Below are positions 59,739 to 64,000 of a stretch of DNA of 64,000 nucleotides, piece by piece (position 1 is the stretch's first letter; each line of letters begins with the position of its first letter). Source of the DNA: Galeopsis tetrahit (taxonomy: Eukaryota > Streptophyta > Magnoliopsida > Lamiales > Lamiaceae); NCBI GenBank assembly GCA_963675135.1, contig OY776120.1, positions 12,676,001-12,740,000 of the forward strand, read 5' to 3'. The position numbers and the translations under genes were made by a program. The notes beneath the pieces were generated by a model. The model saw nothing but the letters and a program-made list of their open reading frames with translations, did not search any database and had not been told where the DNA came from.

Positions 59739-60194
59739 TTTAATGAATGGAGAGATGGGTTGGCATTGGATATGTGGAACTATTGGAGATCCGGAGATTG
59801 ATATGATTTGTTTACCATTTTCCCCCTACCGAAACAATCTGGACTTTTTATTTATGTTGTTAGACAATTTTATTTTAATGTTTAATGTGTGTGATGGTAT
59901 GTTTGGACATTTCTGGTTTGTCGGTTTGTGTGATGGCATGTTTATGACATTTTTGTTGATCCTCGTGTGTTTTTTGTTGTGCTTGCATCATTTATTACCC
60001 CTTTGTTATATGCCTAACCTACTTGATTATAGTAGAATGACATACTTGGACATCTTAGTTTGTGTTTGGACATGTGACGGCATGTATTTGTGTTGGATCT
60101 CCATTGTTGTTAGATCGAAGTGTGGTTTTGTATTATTGCATCGTTTCTAAACCCATTTGTTAAATGCAGTTCTATTTGATTTTATAAAGGGGGG

Positions 60195-60650
60195 ATGGCT
60201 CCTCCAATGTGTTCCTGTGGAAATGGGCACATGATCATAAAGTGCGCGAGTGACAGGTCAAGGCACCCGGGCAGGTACTTCTACAAATGTCCCAGCTACC
60301 TTCAGCACAGTAACCACTTTTATTGGTGCGATGAGTATCATCGTAATGATCCACCTGAGTCTGTGCCGCCCTTCCTCTTATCTCAAACTTATAAAGCAAA
60401 TAAGGTGTATTCTAGTTCATGTAAGGATCCAATTGCTCAGGTTTCAAGTTCTCAAGTGCATCAACGTTTCATCGAGGATGAAGCTGATAGTCTATCTACC
60501 AATGACAATCAACCATCTAATTCGTCTTGTATTGCCATTAACCTAAATGGAGTCCCAAGTCATTTAATCATCAGTTTGTTGGCTGTAATGACACTCATGT
60601 TTGTAGTTATCATTGTCTTGTTAGGTGCACTCCTTGTTAGATCATCTTAA
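60195..60650 (+). CDS. GRF zinc-finger, tail-anchored protein (in Harbinger)
   Basis: A single-exon frame of 151 residues. The GRF zinc finger occupies residues about 5-50: CSCG, GRYFYKCP and HFYWCDEYH. A Ser-rich linker follows. The C-terminus is a strong hydrophobic segment (IISLLAVMTLMFVVIIVLLG) ending LVRSS-stop, that is, a tail anchor. The start is the first ATG after 'aaagggggg'. The layout is the same as the GRF gene in the CACTA element at 7009, although the sequences differ. It lies between the transposase and the Myb/SANT gene on the same strand. GRF fingers bind single-stranded nucleic acid or related substrates in known proteins; the role here is unknown. The reading frame is intact. 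Confidence 0.85.
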   Translation: MAPPMCSCGNGHMIIKCASDRSRHPGRYFYKCPSYLQHSNHFYWCDEYHRNDPPESVPPFLLSQTYKANKVYSSSCKDPIAQVSSSQVHQRFIEDEADSLSTNDNQPSNSSCIAINLNGVPSHLIISLLAVMTLMFVVIIVLLGALLVRSS

Positions 60651-61009
60651 ATTAAATAGACGTTTGTAACGTTTTGTTGGACTCGATATGTGTGTATTTA
60701 ATTTGGTAAAGTACTATTCAACTTGTGAAATCCGTAGTATTATTCACAGGCCATGTTGTACTAACATTGTTTCCCAATGTATTGGCACATAAGTCCAAAA
60801 TAAATGGTCATTTCACTCATTTGAGATTGATGATACTTTTCTGTATAGAAGAATATATTCCCTCTGGCTGGATATGCAATGAAAAGACGATCCATGGCTT
60901 TTTAAAAGCAACAAAAACTTGTTCTTATCTACTACTTCATAAGCCTCTATATAACATAACATACCTCTTTTGTCTTCCTCTCAATTTTCCTCTCAATTCC
61001 AAGTTAAAA

Positions 61010-61877
61010 ATGTCCACCCCGAAGCTGCCAAGGATCCCTCCACAAGAAACTTTGTTGTATTCTGGCCCTTGGGATTTTCTCGTTGACGATGTGTTCCTTG
61101 ATACCTTACTAATCCAAAAAAATCTGGGACGATGAGATCCGAAGGACGCACTCAATTTTAGTGCGGTTTGTGCTGGTGTCAAGGCTGTTAATGGGCGGTT
61201 CAAGTACGAATTGACGTGGATTGAAGGGATCGAGCGTCATGACGAGCTGGAACGTAAATACAAGTCTTTCAAGAAGCTCATCGAACACCCCGATGTTTGG
61301 TGGGATGCGGAATGGAACGTTGTACACGCTTCGAAAACACACTGGGTTCGAATGATACAGGTTTACTTATCAAACTTTTGTTTTCGTTACTATAATATAC
61401 ATCGACTTGATCATCATGCATCCATTCACATTTTTCACTTTGCTATAGTCCGACGAGTCTCTGAAGGCATATTTCCATTTGGGAGATCCACACTACACAA
61501 AACTTCAGCTGCTATTCGCCAATCGCAATGCTGCACGCGACCCTCCAGTAGACGCTGATGTTATCCAGGTAAGTGGCGATAGCCATTCCGCAAATGATGG
61601 ATTGATCAACACCAGGTCTGCACCCGTGGTCTTGTCTGACGATGAAGACGGAGTTGGTGACCTTCCGAACTTTGACTATGGTCCATGGGCGCATGCAAGA
61701 CTTCTCGATTTTGATGAATCCGAACCGGTGCCACGCTCCCCTTCTCGTGAACACGATATCCAGCCTTCAACCACTCCGGGCACTCCAAGCACCTTATGGA
61801 GTTCGAACAACAAAGTTCCTTCTCTTCTTCCTCCTGTGCTTCTTCAAGGTCTCCGAAGAAGGGGAAAAAGAGGATGA
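61010..61877 (+). pseudogene. Myb/SANT-like DNA-binding protein with in-frame TGA
   Basis: Two exons, 61010-61360 and 61449-61877, GT-AG, phase 0. The frame is open except for TGA at 61133-61135 (after KNLGR). The Myb/SANT-like domain reads WDFLVDDVFLDTLLIQ, then VKAVNGRFKYELTW, RKYKSFKKLIEHPDVWWD and LGDPHYTKLQLLFA. The tail is acidic and ends in a basic GLRRRGKRG. In PIF/Harbinger elements a Myb/SANT protein binds the ends and brings the transposase to the nucleus. The TGA would abort translation at residue 41 unless corrected by splicing. CGA-to-TGA or TGG-to-TGA are possible origins. Confidence 0.82.
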
Positions 61878-61879
61878 CT

Positions 61880-62460
61880 TAGAATATGGGGTTTCCGTAC
61901 GAATTTGGGGTTTCCTTATAATTTGGGGTTTCAGTTATGTTTAATTACATTTGAAGTTTGTGTGTTTGAGATTTTCGTAAGAATTTGGGGTTTCCTTTCT
62001 ATCTGTTTTATCTTTGGATGTGTCTAGGGTTTATTTTTCGGAAATCAGTGTATCGTTATGTGTATTCAAAGTTAAAGAATTGACGTATCTCGAATTCCGT
62101 CAAGTAACGTGTCGTTAATCCTTCTTTAGGTGGCCAATGTCTTAGCCTTATACTTTTGCACAAATGAAATTTGTGGGTATTGTTGTGGGCATATATGTTT
62201 GTATCGGTCCCGAAACAATTTAAACATGTGTAAAACTAATAGGGCCTATTCGTGGGTGTGGGCAATACGGTGTACAAACAACGTTTCATGAAAATTCCAG
62301 ACCTTCATAACTGCATAGATATTAAAAACATAAAATATTTAAGTTCAACCTATGAATTTGAACATCACAGGTAAAACACAGAGTAGTAGTGCCAAGACAA
62401 GAAAATTATGAAACCTAGTTAGCTCTTCAATTTTTCCAGCTTGGAAGGCTATTTCAGACG
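61880..62460. other. Intergenic between convergent gene groups
   Basis: AT-rich with repeated 'tttggggtttc' phrases near 61890-61990. It separates the + strand Harbinger genes from the - strand GRF/Ulp1 genes. No gene was seen. Confidence 0.5.
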
Positions 62461-62464
62461 ACTG

Positions 62465-62772
62465 TTAGTCACATTCTTCCTTCAAAATCTCTAGGCCTTC
62501 TTGCGCTTGTTTAAGCTTGTTCGTGACTAAATGGTTTTCAAGCAAGAGAGAGTCGATTTTCTCCACCATGTCTGGAAACATTCCTTGTGGAAACCTCCAG
62601 AGCCCGGATGTTTCATGTTCATCAACCCAAACAACAAAATCACAACCAAAACCGTCACGTGCATCGTAACAACTGTAAAAAAGTCTTCCCTTGTTTTCTC
62701 TTGCTTCGAAACGCACATAAGAGCCTCTTTTCCACAGTCGCATAACACACGTTTCCCCCTCTGTGTGGACAT
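62465..62772 (-). pseudogene. GRF zinc-finger protein, frameshifted
   Basis: The first frame from ATG 62772 gives MSTQRGKRVLCDCGKEALMC, the start of a GRF finger. The rest (NKGRLFYSC, CDFVVWVDEHE) lies in the next frame. The shift falls in or near an A-run (T4 on +, 62694-62697). The second frame then continues with a coiled-coil tail (MVEKIDSLLLENHLVTNKLK) and stops at 62465 without a membrane segment. It is a third GRF gene in the window, on the same strand as, and downstream of, the Ulp1-like gene. It is broken as read, unless the window has a sequencing indel. Confidence 0.75.
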
Positions 62773-62849
62773 GATTGTGTGTTTTCTGTGTGTGTGTGAA
62801 GTGGCAATGTATGGTTGGAGTGTGTATATATATAGTCAATTAGTCACAC

Positions 62850-62960
62850 TGAAATTTCCCTCCATTATGGTACCAATTTTCCCTCCAATATTGGTATTTC
62901 CCTCCAATATGACCTCTAATTTTCCCTCCAAATAATTTACCCTCCATATGTTCCAGATGG
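62850..62960. repeat. TTCCCTCCAA repeats
   Basis: Five to six copies of '(t)tttccctcca(a/t)' within about 100 bp, just upstream of the frameshifted GRF gene. This could be promoter-associated low-complexity DNA or a MITE end. No function is assigned. Confidence 0.6.
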
Positions 62961-63098
62961 TCGATTTTAAAGTTTCAAACAAGCAACATAACCTAATTAA
63001 CATTCAATACAAATATGTCTTCTTACAAAACACAATTCGATACAAAAGAGTTCATCACCAATAACATAGGTGGGTTTAGGGGTGGGCATTTTAGTCGG

Positions 63099-64000
63099 CT
63101 ATTCAAATTTAATGCTATTTTCGTTTAGTAACTCAACACAATAGGCCTTTCGATACCATTCACACATTTGTGGGACGATGTCTTGCAAATCTTGCCCCGT
63201 GGCCATACATTCTAACATCTTAATGCATAATATCCCACAGTCACTACCGTTTCTCTGTTGGGGTGTTTGTTTATAAAAACAAACATCCCATACTTTCTTT
63301 GCATTTCTGGAATCCCTCTTGCCCTTCCATACGTCTCCTTCCAAGCATAAGCTAGGCAATAGTTCGGCAATCTTTGTGAACAGTCGCTTGATTTGTGGAT
63401 CAGGACGACGACCCATAAGAGAAACATAGATTTGGATCCTCTCTTCCTGAACAATGAACTGATATAAGACCCAATGGTTTTTCTTGACGTGTGCGATCCC
63501 GAACACATACTCAACATCCGCCCATGGACGTCTGTATCCAATTTTTGGTCGGCGGCCTATGACATATTCAAGTATACGACTTTCCTTTTTAGACCAAACC
63601 CACTCGTCAGCATGTGACCGTTTCCATGAGTCATAACACCTCGTCGTGAGTAGCGCCTGTTTGTCATACGTAATGTTACACAATCGTCACTATTGGACAA
63701 TCATAAATTAATATAAAACATAGCTAACACTTACAGCCACGCTAGCATCAACAACTGTCCAGTTGTCCAAGAAACTCGATGGCCACATCTCTACCTTGCG
63801 TAACAGGAGATGTATGAGCGCGTCAACGTGCTACAAGATAAAAAATGTGTAAGTTCTCCAAGTCCAATAACACTTAGGAATGATGCGAATAAACACGGGC
63901 TAACCTCATTTGAAAGCAATCCTGTTTCACTCCATATATCTTTGAACCAAGCCGGCTTCACCCACGGGATACATTTCACAGATAATGTCACTTGCGTATC
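63099..64000 (-). pseudogene. Ulp1-like (C48) cysteine protease, partial, damaged
   Basis: Exons >64000-63905 (WFKDIWSETGLLSNE), 63830-63735 (HVDALIHLLLRKVEMW) and 63689-63099, running off the right edge. The C48 core has His in HVKKNHWVLYQF and the nucleophile Cys in NGSDCGILCIKML. The position expected to hold the catalytic Asp (Y-D-S in relatives) reads IYVSLMG, so Asp is Val. With the best acceptor (AG at 63690-63691) the first codon of the last exon is TGA (63689-63687). Ulp1 proteases cleave SUMO-type conjugates. Such genes are often carried by plant Mutator-like and other transposons. Here it is probably inactive. Confidence 0.8.

Larger units (their letters stand above)
57384..64000 (+). 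mobile_element. PIF/Harbinger element, right end not found
   Basis: Begins GGACCCGTTTGATAGGC after TTA (57381-57383), a PIF/Harbinger-like terminus and target. It contains the transposase, a GRF zinc-finger gene and the Myb/SANT partner typical of this superfamily, all on +. No matching GCCTATCAAACGGGTCC end was seen before 64000. The element either continues beyond the window or has lost its right end. Whether the - strand GRF and Ulp1 genes belong to it is open. Confidence 0.6.

Overview
This window is nuclear DNA from a flowering plant, probably a eudicot. It is AT-rich, its genes are split by short GT-AG introns, and it carries REM-type B3 genes, a cysteine-rich-receptor-kinase relic and a dense nest of plant transposable elements. 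No rRNA, tRNA or CRISPR array was seen. The species cannot be named from the sequence.

The host layer is a repeated unit: the 3' part and flank of a receptor-like kinase (CRK type, + strand) followed by a two-B3-domain REM gene on the - strand. Copy A is 1-479 plus 10728-12900, copy B about 13440-19080, and copy C about 38440-43740. The three REM genes (11414-12821, 17135-18995, 41952-43627) each have four exons and open, phase-consistent reading frames. Only copy C keeps kinase exons (38443-40243), and that kinase has no ectodomain exon and carries a solo LTR in an intron.

Mobile elements make up most of the rest. From left to right: (1) a 10.25 kb CACTA element (480-10727) with ATT target duplication, intact TNP2-like and TNPA-like genes, a GRF zinc-finger/tail-anchor gene and GCCGACGG-type subterminal arrays; its empty site is preserved in copy C at about 41339; (2) hAT, MULE, Stowaway and Harbinger MITEs inside copy B; (3) a Pack-MULE-like element (19218-20721); (4) an L1-type LINE (22541-32480) split by a truncated Ty3/Gypsy element (26852-31592), with an in-frame LINE-ORF1/integrase chimera; (5) a decayed MULE transposase with 48-bp coding repeats (32480-34573); (6) foldback and Stowaway MITEs and minisatellites (35-38 kb, 43.8-47 kb); (7) an 8.2 kb LTR element (47349-55551) with ATTAC target duplication, one giant ORF without reverse transcriptase, and a scrambled 5' LTR; (8) a foldback element with subrepeat arms (55865-57078); (9) a PIF/Harbinger element starting at 57384 with intact transposase, a GRF zinc-finger/tail-anchor gene and a Myb/SANT gene with a TGA, followed by a frameshifted GRF gene and a Ulp1-like protease on the - strand that runs off the right edge.

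The most unusual theme is that two unrelated DNA transposon superfamilies (CACTA and Harbinger) each carry a small GRF zinc-finger protein ending in a membrane tail anchor, and a third GRF relic lies beside a Ulp1 protease. A second theme is single nonsense codons of the C-to-T type in otherwise open transposon genes, as expected from decay of methylated DNA.
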